A stretch of DNA of 64,000 nucleotides from Pseudothauera hydrothermalis (GCF_003345255.1 NZ_CP029331.1:1612001-1676000), one strand, 5' to 3'. Counted from the first letter of the stretch, positions 37,673 to 47,736 are shown. A program made the numbers and translations. The notes: generated by a model from the letters alone, not told the origin.

Positions 37673-39148
37673 ATGAAAAATCTCAGACAGGACTGGTTTT
37701 CCAACGTCCGTAACGACTTACTCGCCGGCCTGGTGGTTGCGCTGGCGCTGATTCCCGAGGCAATTGCCTTCTCCATCATCGCCGGCGTGGATCCCAAGGT
37801 CGGTCTCTACGCTTCCTTCTGTATCGCCACGGTCATCGCCTTCGCCGGCGGCCGGCCGGGCATGATCTCGGCGGCCACCGGCGCCATGGCGCTGTTGATG
37901 GTCTCCCTGGTCAAGCACCACGGCCTGGAATACTTGCTGGCTGCCACCGTGCTCACCGGCATTCTGCAAATCATTGCCGGTTGGGTGCGTCTGGGCGCGC
38001 TGATGCGCTTTGTCTCACGCTCGGTCGTCACCGGCTTCGTCAATGCCTTGGCCATTCTCATCTTCATGGCCCAGTTGCCAGAGCTGACCAACGTCACCTG
38101 GCATGTGTACGCGATGACCGCGGCCGGTCTCGGCATCATCTATCTCTTCCCTTATCTCACCAAGGCAGTGCCCTCGCCGCTGGTTGCCATCGTGGTGCTC
38201 ACCGCGGCGGCGATTTTTCTCGACCTGGACATTCGCACCGTCGGCGACATGGGCGAACTGCCCGACAGCCTGCCGGTATTCCTCATCCCCGACGTGCCGC
38301 TCAACCTGGAGACGCTGGCGATCATCTTCCCGTACTCGCTGACTCTGATGGTGGTTGGCCTGTTGGAATCGCTGATGACCGCCACCATCGTGGACGATCT
38401 CACCGACTCCAAGAGCGACAAGAACCGCGAATGCGTCGGCCAAGGTGTAGCCAACATCGCCGCCGGCTTCATCGGTGGCATGGCCGGGTGCGCGATGATC
38501 GGCCAGTCGGTGATCAACGTGAAATCCGGCGGCCGCGGGCGGCTGTCGACACTGGCCGCGGGGGTGTTTCTGTTGCTGATGGTGGTCTTCTTAGGTGACT
38601 GGGTGGCACGGATACCGATGGCTGCACTGGTGGCGGTGATGATCATGGTCGCCATCGGCACCTTCAACTGGGCCTCGATCCGTAACCTGCGCGAACACCC
38701 CAAGAGTTCCAGCGTAGTCATGCTGGCCACCGTGGCAGTCACCGTACTGACCCACGATCTGGCCAAGGGCGTATTGGTCGGTGTGCTGCTCTCCGGGTTT
38801 TTCTTCGCGCACAAGGTCGGCATGGTACTGCACATTGGTTCCCAGGCCGAAGATGAGGGCCGTGCAAGGCGTTATCACGTATTCGGACAGGTTTTCTTTG
38901 CCTCGGCAGACCGTTTCGTTGCCGCCTTCGATTTCAAAGAAGTGATCGAGCGCGTGGTCATCGATGTGTCTCGCGCGCACTTTTGGGACATCACCGCGAT
39001 CAGCGCGTTGGACAAAGTGGTGATGAAGTTCCGCCGCGAAGGCACTGAGGTAGAGATCGTGGGTCTGAACGATGCCAGCGCCACCATGGTCGACCGCTTC
39101 GCGGTGCACGATAAACCCGACGCCGTCGAACGGCTGATGGTGCATTGA
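37673..39148 (+). CDS. SulP-family anion transporter with STAS domain
   Basis: The 491-residue protein has a SulP membrane core with 10-12 helices (residues about 10-390), including [20 protein letters not shown] and [20 protein letters not shown], then a short cytoplasmic STAS domain (about 400-485; [19 protein letters not shown]). SulP proteins carry sulfate, bicarbonate or other anions; the substrate is not clear. The ATG at 37673 is the family start. It lies 17 bases upstream of the stress protein gene and may be cotranscribed with it. Confidence 0.92.
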   Translation: MKNLRQDWFSNVRNDLLAGLVVALALIPEAIAFSIIAGVDPKVGLYASFCIATVIAFAGGRPGMISAATGAMALLMVSLVKHHGLEYLLAATVLTGILQIIAGWVRLGALMRFVSRSVVTGFVNALAILIFMAQLPELTNVTWHVYAMTAAGLGIIYLFPYLTKAVPSPLVAIVVLTAAAIFLDLDIRTVGDMGELPDSLPVFLIPDVPLNLETLAIIFPYSLTLMVVGLLESLMTATIVDDLTDSKSDKNRECVGQGVANIAAGFIGGMAGCAMIGQSVINVKSGGRGRLSTLAAGVFLLLMVVFLGDWVARIPMAALVAVMIMVAIGTFNWASIRNLREHPKSSSVVMLATVAVTVLTHDLAKGVLVGVLLSGFFFAHKVGMVLHIGSQAEDEGRARRYHVFGQVFFASADRFVAAFDFKEVIERVVIDVSRAHFWDITAISALDKVVMKFRREGTEVEIVGLNDASATMVDRFAVHDKPDAVERLMVH

Positions 39149-39165
39149 GCCAGAGGGGGGCATAC

Positions 39166-40041
39166 ATGCACAGCAAAACCGATTTCGGCAACAAGGTGCT
39201 GGCCTGCGTCGACCGCTCGCATTTTGCCGACTACGTGACCGATTACGCTGCCTGGGCGGCCAAACGATTGGAAGCACCTCTGGAGCTATTGCATGTCATC
39301 AATCGTCATCCAGAAATCGGCTCAGGTGGGGATCACAGCGGAGCGATCGGGTTCAATGCGCAAGAACAGCTGCTCAGCCAACTGTCGGAAATCGATGCCC
39401 AGCGCGCCCGCCAAGCGCGCGAGGCGGGACGCATCTTCCTCAACCGCCTGCGCCAGCGGGCGATCGACGTTGGCGTACCGACGCCCGACATGCGCCAGCG
39501 CCACGGCGAGCTGGGCGAAACGCTGGCCGAGCACGAAGCTGGCGTGCGCCTGTTCGTACTCGGCCGACGCGGTGAGTCAGCCCAAACCACCCAGCGCGAT
39601 CTCGGCCGCAACGTGGAACATGTGGTACGTGCCCTGCGCAAGCCCATTCTCACGGTTACCGAAGGGTTCTGCACGCCACGCCGCGCGCTGATCGCTTACG
39701 ATGGCAGCAGCGTGACCCGGCGCGGCGTCGAGATGATCGCCGCCAGCCCATTGTTCCGCGGCCTACCCGTGCACTTGCTGATGTCGGGCAAGCCCCGCCA
39801 GGATGCTGCGCGGTTGGTTGAGTGGGCGCAAAAGACCTTGCAAGATGCAGGCTTTGAAGTGTGCGCGCAGATCATCCCGGGCGACCCGGAGAGCATCATC
39901 GCACGCGCCGTTCGCGATTTAGAGATCGACATTCTGGTCATGGGCGCTTATGCCCATTCGCCACTACGCAGCCTGCTGTTCGGTAGCAAGACCACCGATC
40001 TGCTGCGCTCGTCGAAAATTCCCACACTGCTGCTGCGTTGA
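39166..40041 (+). CDS. Universal stress protein, tandem UspA domains
   Basis: The 291-residue protein has two Usp domains. The N-terminal one begins NKVLACVDRSHFADYVTDYA and the second begins RRALIAYDGSSVTRRGVEMI. The C-terminal domain keeps the nucleotide-binding pattern G-x2-G-x9-G-S/T in MGAYAHSPLRSLLFGSKT; the first domain has VLGRRGES. Start 39166 follows GAGGGGGG. Pairing with a SulP transporter is common and may link transport to stress, but that is inference. Confidence 0.9.
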   Translation: MHSKTDFGNKVLACVDRSHFADYVTDYAAWAAKRLEAPLELLHVINRHPEIGSGGDHSGAIGFNAQEQLLSQLSEIDAQRARQAREAGRIFLNRLRQRAIDVGVPTPDMRQRHGELGETLAEHEAGVRLFVLGRRGESAQTTQRDLGRNVEHVVRALRKPILTVTEGFCTPRRALIAYDGSSVTRRGVEMIAASPLFRGLPVHLLMSGKPRQDAARLVEWAQKTLQDAGFEVCAQIIPGDPESIIARAVRDLEIDILVMGAYAHSPLRSLLFGSKTTDLLRSSKIPTLLLR

Positions 40042-40112
40042 ACATAAAACCGCAGTCGACCGCGCGGTTCAGGGCGTCTGATGAACATCGTGTCGGCAGC
40101 CTTCGTGCAGCC

Positions 40113-40997
40113 TCAGTTAGCGGGGACGGATGCATCGGCGCGGGCCGTGTGTAAACATTGCGGCCCTTCGCCCATACCGACCAATTCGCGCACATCGGCC
40201 TGCACCAGCTCCAGGCCGAGCCGCGCGCAGAAACGACGCTCCTTGTCATTGGGTTCGGGAATCAGCGCCCAGCCGGCCGGCAGCGCTGCGCCGTGCATGA
40301 ATTCCGATAGCAACATACGGGTAGTGTCGCGGTTCAGGCGAGTGCCCAGCACCAAGTATTGCAGCCCGCGGCGCCGTGCTTTGAGGTAAGGCGGAATGGC
40401 GAATCCGCCCATCAGTTCGGTAATGTAATCCACATAATCGGCATCCGAGGCAATCCACTGTGCTTCGGGATAGGGCGTGCCGCACGGCTTGAAGAGGATC
40501 GGCGCATCCAGGTCGATTGCCTGCTGATCCGCGGCAGCCTGGTAGCACTGCCCGTCATAACGGTAGAGCTTATAGCGCAAACCGCCGGCGATACGGGCCA
40601 CCCCCACGATCAGCGTGTGCGGACGGTCGGCGTAGAGGGTCTGCAGTCCGGCGTCGCGGTTCAGATCGATCACATAAGGCAGGTTCTGTTCGGCCACCCA
40701 GCGATGTACCGCAGCCTCGCGCCAGCCGGTGTCTGCGTAGATCTGCATCAGGCTGCGCAGCAAGGCGCTGCGGCCGCGCTTGAGCTCGATGTTCATCGCA
40801 GCGCGGGGAAATTCATACATCAGGCGCGGCGCCATCGGCTGACCATTGTTGATGGCCAGGATCAGTTCGTCGCTGCTGGCCGGAATCTTGCGCCCGGTCT
40901 GTCGATGGGTGACATCGGCCAACACTTCGGGACCAAGAACGGGAACGACGGTGCCGCGCTGCAGTGCGGCGCGGATGTCGGCAAAGTGGGTTTCCAT
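40113..40997 (-). CDS. SIR2-like domain protein of the nif region
   Basis: The 294-residue protein has the pattern of SIR2-like (SIR2_2) NAD-binding domains: an N-terminal glycine loop VVPVLGPEVLAD, LPYVIDLNRDAGLQ, LIVGVARIAGGLRY, PILFKPCGTPYP and SDADYVDYITELMGG, then YLVLGTRLNRDTTRMLL. It is not a classical deacetylase sirtuin: no zinc-binding cysteine set is visible. The start at 40997 follows GGAAGAAC. It lies 187 bases downstream of draT in the same direction, but has its own sigma-54 promoter and NifA site, so it is a member of the nif regulon. The reaction is unknown; NAD binding is inferred from the family. Confidence 0.75.
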   Translation of the reverse strand: METHFADIRAALQRGTVVPVLGPEVLADVTHRQTGRKIPASSDELILAINNGQPMAPRLMYEFPRAAMNIELKRGRSALLRSLMQIYADTGWREAAVHRWVAEQNLPYVIDLNRDAGLQTLYADRPHTLIVGVARIAGGLRYKLYRYDGQCYQAAADQQAIDLDAPILFKPCGTPYPEAQWIASDADYVDYITELMGGFAIPPYLKARRRGLQYLVLGTRLNRDTTRMLLSEFMHGAALPAGWALIPEPNDKERRFCARLGLELVQADVRELVGMGEGPQCLHTARADASVPAN

Positions 40998-41036
40998 GGT
41001 GTTCTTCCGTTCGGGGGCTGGGACTTTGAGCCCCGC

Positions 41037-41051
41037 GCAAGATCGATGCCA
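41037..41051 (-). promoter_or_regulatory. Sigma-54 -24/-12 promoter for the SIR2-like gene
   Basis: Read on the minus strand: TGGCATCGATCTTGC, one mismatch to TGGCAC-N5-TTGC with correct GG-GC spacing. Expected transcription start near 41025, about 28 bases before the start codon. Confidence 0.75.
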
Positions 41052-41127
41052 GGCTGAGCGCGAACGCGCCATGGTCAGAAAAAGCCCACCAGGCGCGGCA
41101 TCGGCCGGCGAGCGCGGGAATTCGGTT

Positions 41128-41143
41128 TGTAGTAGATGCGACA
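41128..41143. promoter_or_regulatory. NifA upstream activator site (SIR2-like gene)
   Basis: TGTAGTAGATGCGACA is an exact TGT-N10-ACA. Its centre is about 110 bases before the expected transcription start, the usual position for a NifA site. Confidence 0.8.
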
Positions 41144-41184
41144 AATCCGACAACCCCGCGCGGCAGTCGCTGTCCGCGCACCGG

Positions 41185-42096
41185 TCAGTAGGTCAAGCCG
41201 ATGGCAACCACGCCGCCGATGACCAGATATTCGTCCTCGCCTTGCAATCGGCCCGGCAACATGCCCGAGAAAGCCAACACCTTGGCAAGCGGCACCTCAC
41301 ATACGATGAGCCGATCGCCGAATTCGCCGGCGCGTTCGCGGCTGGCGGAAAAAGCGCTCAGATTATTCAACAGCACCAGCCGGCGACCGTCGGCCAGCCG
41401 CGCCAGCGGGGCAATCGCCTCGTTGCCGCGAACCCCGCGATACAGCGTCAGATGGGCTCGTCCGGGGTGGCGGCGCGCCAACTCATGCTGGCTAAACGCG
41501 TAGAGCAGGTCGATCTGGTTTTCCAACGCCCCGGTTCCATACAGACCCGCCGCACGTTCGCGCTCGAAAACGATGCGCGCGGCACTGTCGCCTGAACCCA
41601 AAGGCTCGCGGTGATATCCGGTGAGCAGGCCAAAGCGGGACTCCACCCAACCTTTCAGCACCGCGCCTTCGCGCGCCTCGGAATCGAACAACCAGCCGCG
41701 CAGCAGACGCAGGTAATCGAGCCGGCTGCGATCGAACCGCGCACCCGGCGTCCAACCCTGGGCGGGTGCGTCATCGAGCAAAAAATGGGCGGTCATGTAT
41801 TGCATGAACAGCCGCGCACGCGCCTTGGCATCGTCGACGGTGGCCAACCGATCGAACAATACCCGATGCAATGGACATACACCGTCCAATTCAAGCGCGA
41901 CCGGCGCGAGCTGGAAAGCCAGACTGGCCAGAGCCTCGGCCGGCAAATTACAGCGGTTGACCGGCAGCCGCATGTCGGGCGGGGCACTCAAGCGCAGCAG
42001 GTGATCCGGAATGTCTTTAGCACGACAAATTGTAGGGGTGTTGTCGCACGCGCACACACTGGCGGATGCCCCAACACTAGATAAATCCCTATTCAT
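41185..42096 (-). CDS. draT: NAD+-dinitrogen-reductase ADP-ribosyltransferase
   Basis: DraT turns nitrogenase off by ADP-ribosylating one arginine of NifH, using NAD+. Family blocks are LPVNRCNLPAEAL, LELDGVCPLHRVLFDRL, the arginine in LTLYRGVRGNE, LLNNLSAFSASRERAGEFGD and the EDE glutamate motif in LQGEDEYLVIGG, which together fit an R-S-E type transferase. The longest frame (303 residues) starts at 42096, but an ATG at 41973 (MRLPVNRC) begins where similarity to the family starts, and no start has a good ribosome-binding site. The gene is divergent from nifH. The nifH NifA site lies inside the longer reading frame. Confidence 0.9.
   Translation of the reverse strand: MNRDLSSVGASASVCACDNTPTICRAKDIPDHLLRLSAPPDMRLPVNRCNLPAEALASLAFQLAPVALELDGVCPLHRVLFDRLATVDDAKARARLFMQYMTAHFLLDDAPAQGWTPGARFDRSRLDYLRLLRGWLFDSEAREGAVLKGWVESRFGLLTGYHREPLGSGDSAARIVFERERAAGLYGTGALENQIDLLYAFSQHELARRHPGRAHLTLYRGVRGNEAIAPLARLADGRRLVLLNNLSAFSASRERAGEFGDRLIVCEVPLAKVLAFSGMLPGRLQGEDEYLVIGGVVAIGLTY
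42012..42027. promoter_or_regulatory. NifA upstream activator site for nifH
   Basis: TGTCTTTAGCACGACA is an exact TGT-N10-ACA, centred about 131 bases before the expected nifH transcription start. Confidence 0.85.
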
Positions 42097-42124
42097 TTCA
42101 GTGCTTTAGAAAAATTTTTGAAAT

Positions 42125-42139
42125 TGGCACGGTCTTTGC
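42125..42139 (+). promoter_or_regulatory. Sigma-54 promoter of nifHDK
   Basis: TGGCACGGTCTTTGC is a perfect TGGCACG-N4-TTGC element. The transcription start should be near 42151, giving a 60-base leader with AAGGAG before nifH. Confidence 0.95.
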
Positions 42140-42205
42140 GGCACGGCGGGCGTGGTCCCGGGGCAGCACGATCCGGTTCACAAACCCCGTTTCGACAAGG
42201 AGTAA

Positions 42206-43096
<891 letters not shown>

Positions 43097-43121
43097 AACC
43101 GTCGGCGACGACCGACCGTGG

Positions 43122-43192
43122 CCCGGTGCGTTCATGCGTGACCGGGTATCGAGCAAACCTCAGCATGCCGTGCGCGGATTGGTGCCGGCATG
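43122..43192 (+). other. Two stem-loops between nifH and nifD
   Basis: CCCGGT at 43122-43127 pairs with ACCGGG at 43141-43146, and CATGCCG at 43164-43170 pairs with CGGCATG at 43186-43192, the latter ending near the nifD ribosome-binding site. Such spacers can protect the nifH part of the message; no T-run follows, so they are not typical terminators. Confidence 0.5.
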
Positions 43193-43207
43193 GACAGGAG
43201 AAGCAGG

Positions 43208-44683
43208 ATGTCTACGCTCACCCGTGAAGAAACCGAGAGCCTGATTCAAGAGGTTCTCGAGGTTTATCCCGAAAAAGCCAAAAAGGACCGCGCCAAACAT
43301 CTGGCGGTCAATGATCATTCCATCGAGCAGTCGAAAAAATGCATTACTTCCAACCGCAAGTCGCAGCCGGGCGTGATGACCATCCGCGGCTGTGCCTATG
43401 CCGGTTCGCGCGGCGTGGTGTGGGGGCCGGTCAAGGACATGATCCACATCTCCCACGGCCCGGTCGGCTGCGGTCAGTACTCGCGCGCCGGTCGGCGTAA
43501 CTATTACGTCGGCACCACCGGCGTCAATACCTTTGCCGAGATGAACTTCACCTCGGATTTCCAAGAGCGGGACATCGTCTTCGGCGGCGACAAAAAACTC
43601 GCCAAGATCATCCAGGAAATCGAGCAACTGTTCCCGCTGCACAAGGGTATTTCGGTGCAGTCCGAATGCCCGATCGGTCTGATCGGCGACGACATCGAAG
43701 CGGTGTCCAAAAAGGCAGCCAAGGAAATCAACAAGGTCGTGGTGCCGGTGCGCTGCGAGGGTTTCCGCGGCGTGAGCCAGTCGCTGGGCCACCACATCGC
43801 CAACGACGCCATCCGCGATTGGGTGCTCAGCAACCGCGACGGCAAGCCATTCGAATCCACCCCTTATGATGTGACCATCATCGGCGACTACAACATCGGC
43901 GGCGACGCCTGGGCTTCCCGGATCATCCTGGAGGAGATGGGGCTGCGGGTAATCGCCCAGTGGTCGGGCGACGGCACGCTGGCCGAGATGGAGAACACGC
44001 CCAAAGCCAAGCTCAACCTGCTGCACTGCTACCGCTCGATGAACTACATCAGCCGGCACATGGAAGAAAAGTACGGCATCCCCTGGATGGAGTACAACTT
44101 CTTCGGCCCGACCAAGATCGAGGAGAGCCTGCGGCGCATTGCCGCCTTCTTCGACGACAAAATCAAGGAAGGCGCCGAGCGGGTGATCGCCAAGTACAAG
44201 CCGATGATGGAAGCGGTCATCGCCAAGTACAAGCCGCGTCTGCAAGGCAAGCGGGTCATGCTCTATGTCGGCGGTCTGCGTCCGCGTCATGTCATCGGCG
44301 CGTATGAAGATCTGGGTATGGAAGTAGTCGGCACCGGCTACGAGTTTGCCCATAACGACGACTACGACCGCACCATCAAAGAAATGGGCAATGCCACCTT
44401 GTTGTATGACGACGTCACCGGCTTCGAGTTGGAGGAGTTCGTCAAGCGCATCAGACCCGATCTGATCGGCTCCGGCATCAAGGAAAAGTACATCTTCCAA
44501 AAGATGGGCATCCCTTTCCGCCAGATGCACAGCTGGGACTACTCCGGTCCCTATCACGGCTACGACGGCTTTGCCATCTTCGCCCGCGACATGGACATGA
44601 CGCTCAACAATCCGTGCTGGGGCCAACAGACCCCGCCGTGGAAAAAGCGCGCCGAAGCGGACGAAGTGAAAGCCGCCGCCTGA
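43208..44683 (+). CDS. nifD: Nitrogenase MoFe protein alpha chain
   Basis: The 491-residue alpha subunit holds FeMo-co and half of the P-cluster. P-cluster cysteines are Cys62 (IRGCAYAG), Cys88 ([10 protein letters not shown]) and the one in [12 protein letters not shown]. FeMo-co ligands are the cysteine in [12 protein letters not shown] and the histidine in [15 protein letters not shown]. The start at 43208 follows AGGAGAAGCAGG and gives the standard residue numbering. It is the second gene of the nif operon, with hairpin-bearing spacers on each side. Confidence 0.99.
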   Translation: MSTLTREETESLIQEVLEVYPEKAKKDRAKHLAVNDHSIEQSKKCITSNRKSQPGVMTIRGCAYAGSRGVVWGPVKDMIHISHGPVGCGQYSRAGRRNYYVGTTGVNTFAEMNFTSDFQERDIVFGGDKKLAKIIQEIEQLFPLHKGISVQSECPIGLIGDDIEAVSKKAAKEINKVVVPVRCEGFRGVSQSLGHHIANDAIRDWVLSNRDGKPFESTPYDVTIIGDYNIGGDAWASRIILEEMGLRVIAQWSGDGTLAEMENTPKAKLNLLHCYRSMNYISRHMEEKYGIPWMEYNFFGPTKIEESLRRIAAFFDDKIKEGAERVIAKYKPMMEAVIAKYKPRLQGKRVMLYVGGLRPRHVIGAYEDLGMEVVGTGYEFAHNDDYDRTIKEMGNATLLYDDVTGFELEEFVKRIRPDLIGSGIKEKYIFQKMGIPFRQMHSWDYSGPYHGYDGFAIFARDMDMTLNNPCWGQQTPPWKKRAEADEVKAAA

Positions 44684-44700
44684 CCGCACCCAAACCAGAC

Positions 44701-44731
44701 GGCGGGTGCCGGCCCAATCCGGCTTCCCGCC
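44701..44731 (+). other. Stem-loop between nifD and nifK
   Basis: GGCGGG (44701-44706) and CCGG (44709-44712) pair with CCGG (44719-44722) and CCCGCC (44726-44731), forming a bulged hairpin. No T-run follows. Confidence 0.5.
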
Positions 44732-44792
44732 GCACGGAATCAACCTTATGTGCCGCGTCCACGGATGAGTGGCGCCGGCCAAGGAGCCTCAA

Positions 44793-46361
44793 ATGCAGAT
44801 CGTTGACGACATCAAGCCCTGCTACCCGCTGTTTCGCGACGACGACTACAAAACGTCGCTGAAGAACAAGCAGGACCTGTTCGAAGAGAAGGTGCCCGAC
44901 GACAAGATCGCCGAAACCTTCGAGTGGACCACCACTAAGGAATACCAGGAACTCAACTTCGCCCGCGAAGCGCTCACCATCAACCCCGCCAAGGCCTGCC
45001 AGCCGCTGGGCGCGGTGCTGTGCGCGCTGGGTTTCGAGAAGACCCTGCCCTATGTGCATGGTTCGCAGGGTTGCGTGGCCTACTTCCGCACCTACTTCAA
45101 CCGCCACTTCAAGGAGCCGATCGCCTGCGTGTCCGACTCCATGACTGAGGACGCAGCGGTGTTCGGCGGCCAGAAAAACATGTTCGACGGTCTGGAAAAC
45201 GCCAAGGCACTGTACAAGCCGGAGATGATCGCGGTGTCGACCACCTGCATGGCGGAAGTCATCGGCGACGACCTCAATGCCTTCATCAACAACGCCAAGA
45301 AGGAAGGGCATATCGCCCAGGATTTCCCGGTGCCGTTTGCCCACACCCCGTCTTTCGTCGGCAGCCATACCACCGGCTGGGACAATATGTTCGAGGGCAT
45401 TGCGCGCTACTTCACCCTCAACCACATGGAGGGCAAGGCCCCCGGTTCCAACGGCAAGCTCAATTTCGTACCGGGGTTCGAGACCTATCTGGGCAATTAC
45501 CGCGTCATCGCCCGGATGATGAAAGAAATGGGCGTCGAAGCCACCATTCTCTCCAACCCATCGGAGGTGCTCGACACCCCGTCAGACGGCCAATACCGCA
45601 TGTACGCGGGCGGCACCACCATGGATGAGATGAAGGACGCGCCCAACGCCTACACCACCATCCTGCTGCAACCCTGGCAACTGGAAAAAACCAAGAAATT
45701 TGTCGAAAACACTTGGAACCACGAAGTTCCGAAGCTCAACATCCCGATGGGGCTGGCCTGGACCGACGAGTTCCTGATGAAGGTCTCCGAGATCACCGGC
45801 AAGCCGATTCCGGCCTCGCTGGAACTCGAACGCGGGCGCTTGATCGACATGATGCAAGACAGCCATACCTGGCTGCACGGCAAGAAATTCGCGCTCTATG
45901 GCGACCCGGACTTCGTCATGGGCCTGACCAAGTTCCTGCTGGAACTGGGCGCCGAGCCGCTGCATGTGCTGTCCAACAACGCCAACAAACGCTGGGGCAA
46001 AGCGATGGACAAGTTGCTGGCCTCCAGCCCCTACGGGGCCAACGCCAAGGTGTATGTCGGCAACGACCTGTGGCATTTGCGCAGCCTGTGCTTTACCGAA
46101 AAGCCCGATTTTCTGATCGGCAACTCCTACGGCAAGTACATCCAGCGCGACACCGCCTTCAAGGGTCCGCAGTTCGAAGTGCCGCTGATCCGCCTCGGTT
46201 TTCCGATCTTCGACCGTCACCACCTGCACCGCATGACCACTCTGGGCTACGAGGGCGCGATGTACATCCTCACCACCTTGGTCAACGCCGTGTTGGAAAA
46301 ACTCGACGACGAGACCCGCGGCATGGGCACCACCGACTACAACTACGACCTCATCCGCTAG
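44793..46361 (+). CDS. nifK: Nitrogenase MoFe protein beta chain
   Basis: The 522-residue beta subunit completes the P-cluster. Its cysteines are in PAKACQPLGAV, HGSQGCVAYFRTYF and VSTTCMAEVIGDD, and a serine-containing block SDSMTEDAAVFGG is conserved. The start at 44793 follows AAGGAGCCTCAA. A 9-base-pair hairpin follows the stop codon before nifT. The length is as in other proteobacterial NifK. Confidence 0.99.
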   Translation: MQIVDDIKPCYPLFRDDDYKTSLKNKQDLFEEKVPDDKIAETFEWTTTKEYQELNFAREALTINPAKACQPLGAVLCALGFEKTLPYVHGSQGCVAYFRTYFNRHFKEPIACVSDSMTEDAAVFGGQKNMFDGLENAKALYKPEMIAVSTTCMAEVIGDDLNAFINNAKKEGHIAQDFPVPFAHTPSFVGSHTTGWDNMFEGIARYFTLNHMEGKAPGSNGKLNFVPGFETYLGNYRVIARMMKEMGVEATILSNPSEVLDTPSDGQYRMYAGGTTMDEMKDAPNAYTTILLQPWQLEKTKKFVENTWNHEVPKLNIPMGLAWTDEFLMKVSEITGKPIPASLELERGRLIDMMQDSHTWLHGKKFALYGDPDFVMGLTKFLLELGAEPLHVLSNNANKRWGKAMDKLLASSPYGANAKVYVGNDLWHLRSLCFTEKPDFLIGNSYGKYIQRDTAFKGPQFEVPLIRLGFPIFDRHHLHRMTTLGYEGAMYILTTLVNAVLEKLDDETRGMGTTDYNYDLIR

Positions 46362-46381
46362 GCCAACGGCCGTTACGCACT

Positions 46382-46403
46382 GCCGCCTCCTCGCGGAGGC
46401 GGC
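46382..46403 (+). other. Stem-loop between nifK and nifT
   Basis: A perfect 9-bp stem GCCGCCTCC/GGAGGCGGC with loop TCGC. No T-run follows. It may stabilise the upstream nifHDK message or reduce read-through to nifT. Confidence 0.55.
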
Positions 46404-46422
46404 GCTCGTTCAAGGAGCTCAC

Positions 46423-46647
46423 ATGGCCAACATCATGATCCGCAAGACCGCCGAAGGCGGACTGTCCTTCTACCTGCCCAAGCGCGACCTGGAGGACCTG
46501 ATCGTTTCGATCGAATTCGATCAGGCCGACAAATGGGGGGGCGAGCTGAAGCTGGCCAACGGCGGCACCTACTACGTCGATCCACTGAACGCGCAGCCCA
46601 AGCTGCCGGTTTCGCTGCGTGCCAGGCGGCTCGACGCCCCGGAATGA
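46423..46647 (+). CDS. nifT: NifT protein
   Basis: The 74-residue protein matches NifT (FixT) by length, place after nifK and by MIRKTAEGGLSFYLPKRDLE, WGGELKLANGGTYYVDP. The role is not clear; mutants in other species still fix nitrogen. AAGGAG lies before the ATG, and the next gene (ferredoxin) starts 18 bases downstream. Confidence 0.92.
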   Translation: MANIMIRKTAEGGLSFYLPKRDLEDLIVSIEFDQADKWGGELKLANGGTYYVDPLNAQPKLPVSLRARRLDAPE

Positions 46648-46665
46648 CACCCAAGGAGAACCATC

Positions 46666-46869
46666 ATGGCGCTCAAGATTCTGCAATCCGAATGCACCTC
46701 CTGTGGAGACTGCAAGCCGGTATGCCCCACCAAATCGATCACCGACAAGGGCGGCATCTTCAAAATCAACCCGGACACCTGTACCGAATGCGCAGGCGAG
46801 TACGACGAGCCGCAATGCGTGTCGGTATGTCCGGGTAACGACAGCACCATCGTCCCACTTGCAGCCTGA
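46666..46869 (+). CDS. 2[4Fe-4S] ferredoxin of the nif operon
   Basis: The 67-residue protein has two cluster motifs: CTSCGDCKPVCP and CTECAGEYDEPQCVSVCP, the second with the long insert found in nif-linked ferredoxins. It may carry electrons to nitrogenase or to cofactor synthesis. AAGGAG precedes the ATG. It is similar in plan to the second ferredoxin beside nifB at 49538, but the two differ in their C-terminal tails. Confidence 0.92.
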   Translation: MALKILQSECTSCGDCKPVCPTKSITDKGGIFKINPDTCTECAGEYDEPQCVSVCPGNDSTIVPLAA

Positions 46870-46939
46870 ATCGGACTATCTGCGGCGCGGACGGTCCGGC
46901 CGGCCGCCTCTGTGCCGCACAGCCAGGAGCACTATTGCC

Positions 46940-47662
46940 ATGAACGCCACCGCCCCCACAGGCAGCCCGGTTTCGCGCGAAACCGCGCTGCGTATCGCCA
47001 TGGCCGCGCGCGCCCTGCCCGGCGTCAACCTCGCCGCTTTCGTGCATGCGCTGAGCGAGCGCCTTGGCCTGCCAGTCACCGACGACAAACTGGCGCGCAT
47101 GACCGTGGCCGATCTGAAGGCGATGCTGCAAGGCGACGAAATCGTCGACCCCGGTGTAGAGGGCAGCGCACTGAAAGCCGCGGTGCGCTACTTGTGGGGC
47201 GAAGGTCTGACGGACGATGCGCCGGTGGCCGATCCCGACATCCCCCAGGGCGAAGGCGCGCTGACCGTGGCTGTGGCCTCCAACAGCGGTGAGCAGCTCG
47301 ACGGTCACTTCGGCTCCTGCAAGCGCTTTCTGATCTACCGCGTGGCCGAAGACGGCATCTGGCTTGCTGCGGTGCGCGCCGCGCTGCAAGCCGACGGCGC
47401 CGAGGACCGCAATGCCGCACGCGCCGAACTTTTGGCCGGCTGCCAACTGGTATATGTGCAATCCATTGGCGGGCCGGCTGCGGCCAAGGTGGTGCGCGCC
47501 GGCGTGCATCCGGTGAAATATCCCGCCGGTGGCGCCGCCCGTGAGGTGTTGCGCCCATTGCAGCAGGTGCTGGGCAGCCCGCCCCCATGGCTGGCCCGCG
47601 CACTGGGCAGAAAAGCGCAGTCGCTGGCACGCTTTAGCCCAGCCCCCAAGCTCGAAGCATGA
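46940..47662 (+). CDS. nafY: NafY/NifX-type FeMo-cofactor binding protein
   Basis: The 240-residue protein has a helical N-terminal domain (about 1-95; ALRIAMAARALPGVNLAAFV) and a C-terminal dinitrogenase-cofactor domain of the NifX/NafY/NifB family (about 110-225; VAVASNSGEQLDGHFGSCKRF), with the histidine of DGHFGSC in the position of the FeMo-co-binding histidine of NafY. This two-domain plan and length fit NafY, which holds FeMo-co or apo-dinitrogenase during assembly. NifY is an alternative name. The start at 46940 follows CAGGAGC. It ends the nifHDK operon. Confidence 0.8.
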   Translation: MNATAPTGSPVSRETALRIAMAARALPGVNLAAFVHALSERLGLPVTDDKLARMTVADLKAMLQGDEIVDPGVEGSALKAAVRYLWGEGLTDDAPVADPDIPQGEGALTVAVASNSGEQLDGHFGSCKRFLIYRVAEDGIWLAAVRAALQADGAEDRNAARAELLAGCQLVYVQSIGGPAAAKVVRAGVHPVKYPAGGAAREVLRPLQQVLGSPPPWLARALGRKAQSLARFSPAPKLEA

Positions 47663-47736
47663 CCGGCATGTAAGCCATCGACAACGCCAACGCCGCCGGC
47701 CGCCTGTTGCTCACCCGGGGGCCGGCTGCGCAGAAG

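Noticed and set aside
42042-42058. Second NifA site for nifH (TGT with ACA at N9 or N11)
   Set aside because: The spacing is not N10; it may be a half site, but it does not meet the standard used for the other sites.
43160-44782. 540-codon open frame on the minus strand
   Set aside because: It is antisense to nifD, whose cysteines and cofactor ligands are all present; high GC makes long antisense frames common.
47623-47637. TGGCACG near the end of nafY as a sigma-54 promoter
   Set aside because: The -12 element is AGCC instead of TTGC, and the next gene in that direction is absent (draG is convergent).
47663-47736. Terminator between nafY and draG
   Set aside because: GCCGGC copies can pair, but the stem is weak and there is no T-run on either strand, so I did not list it.
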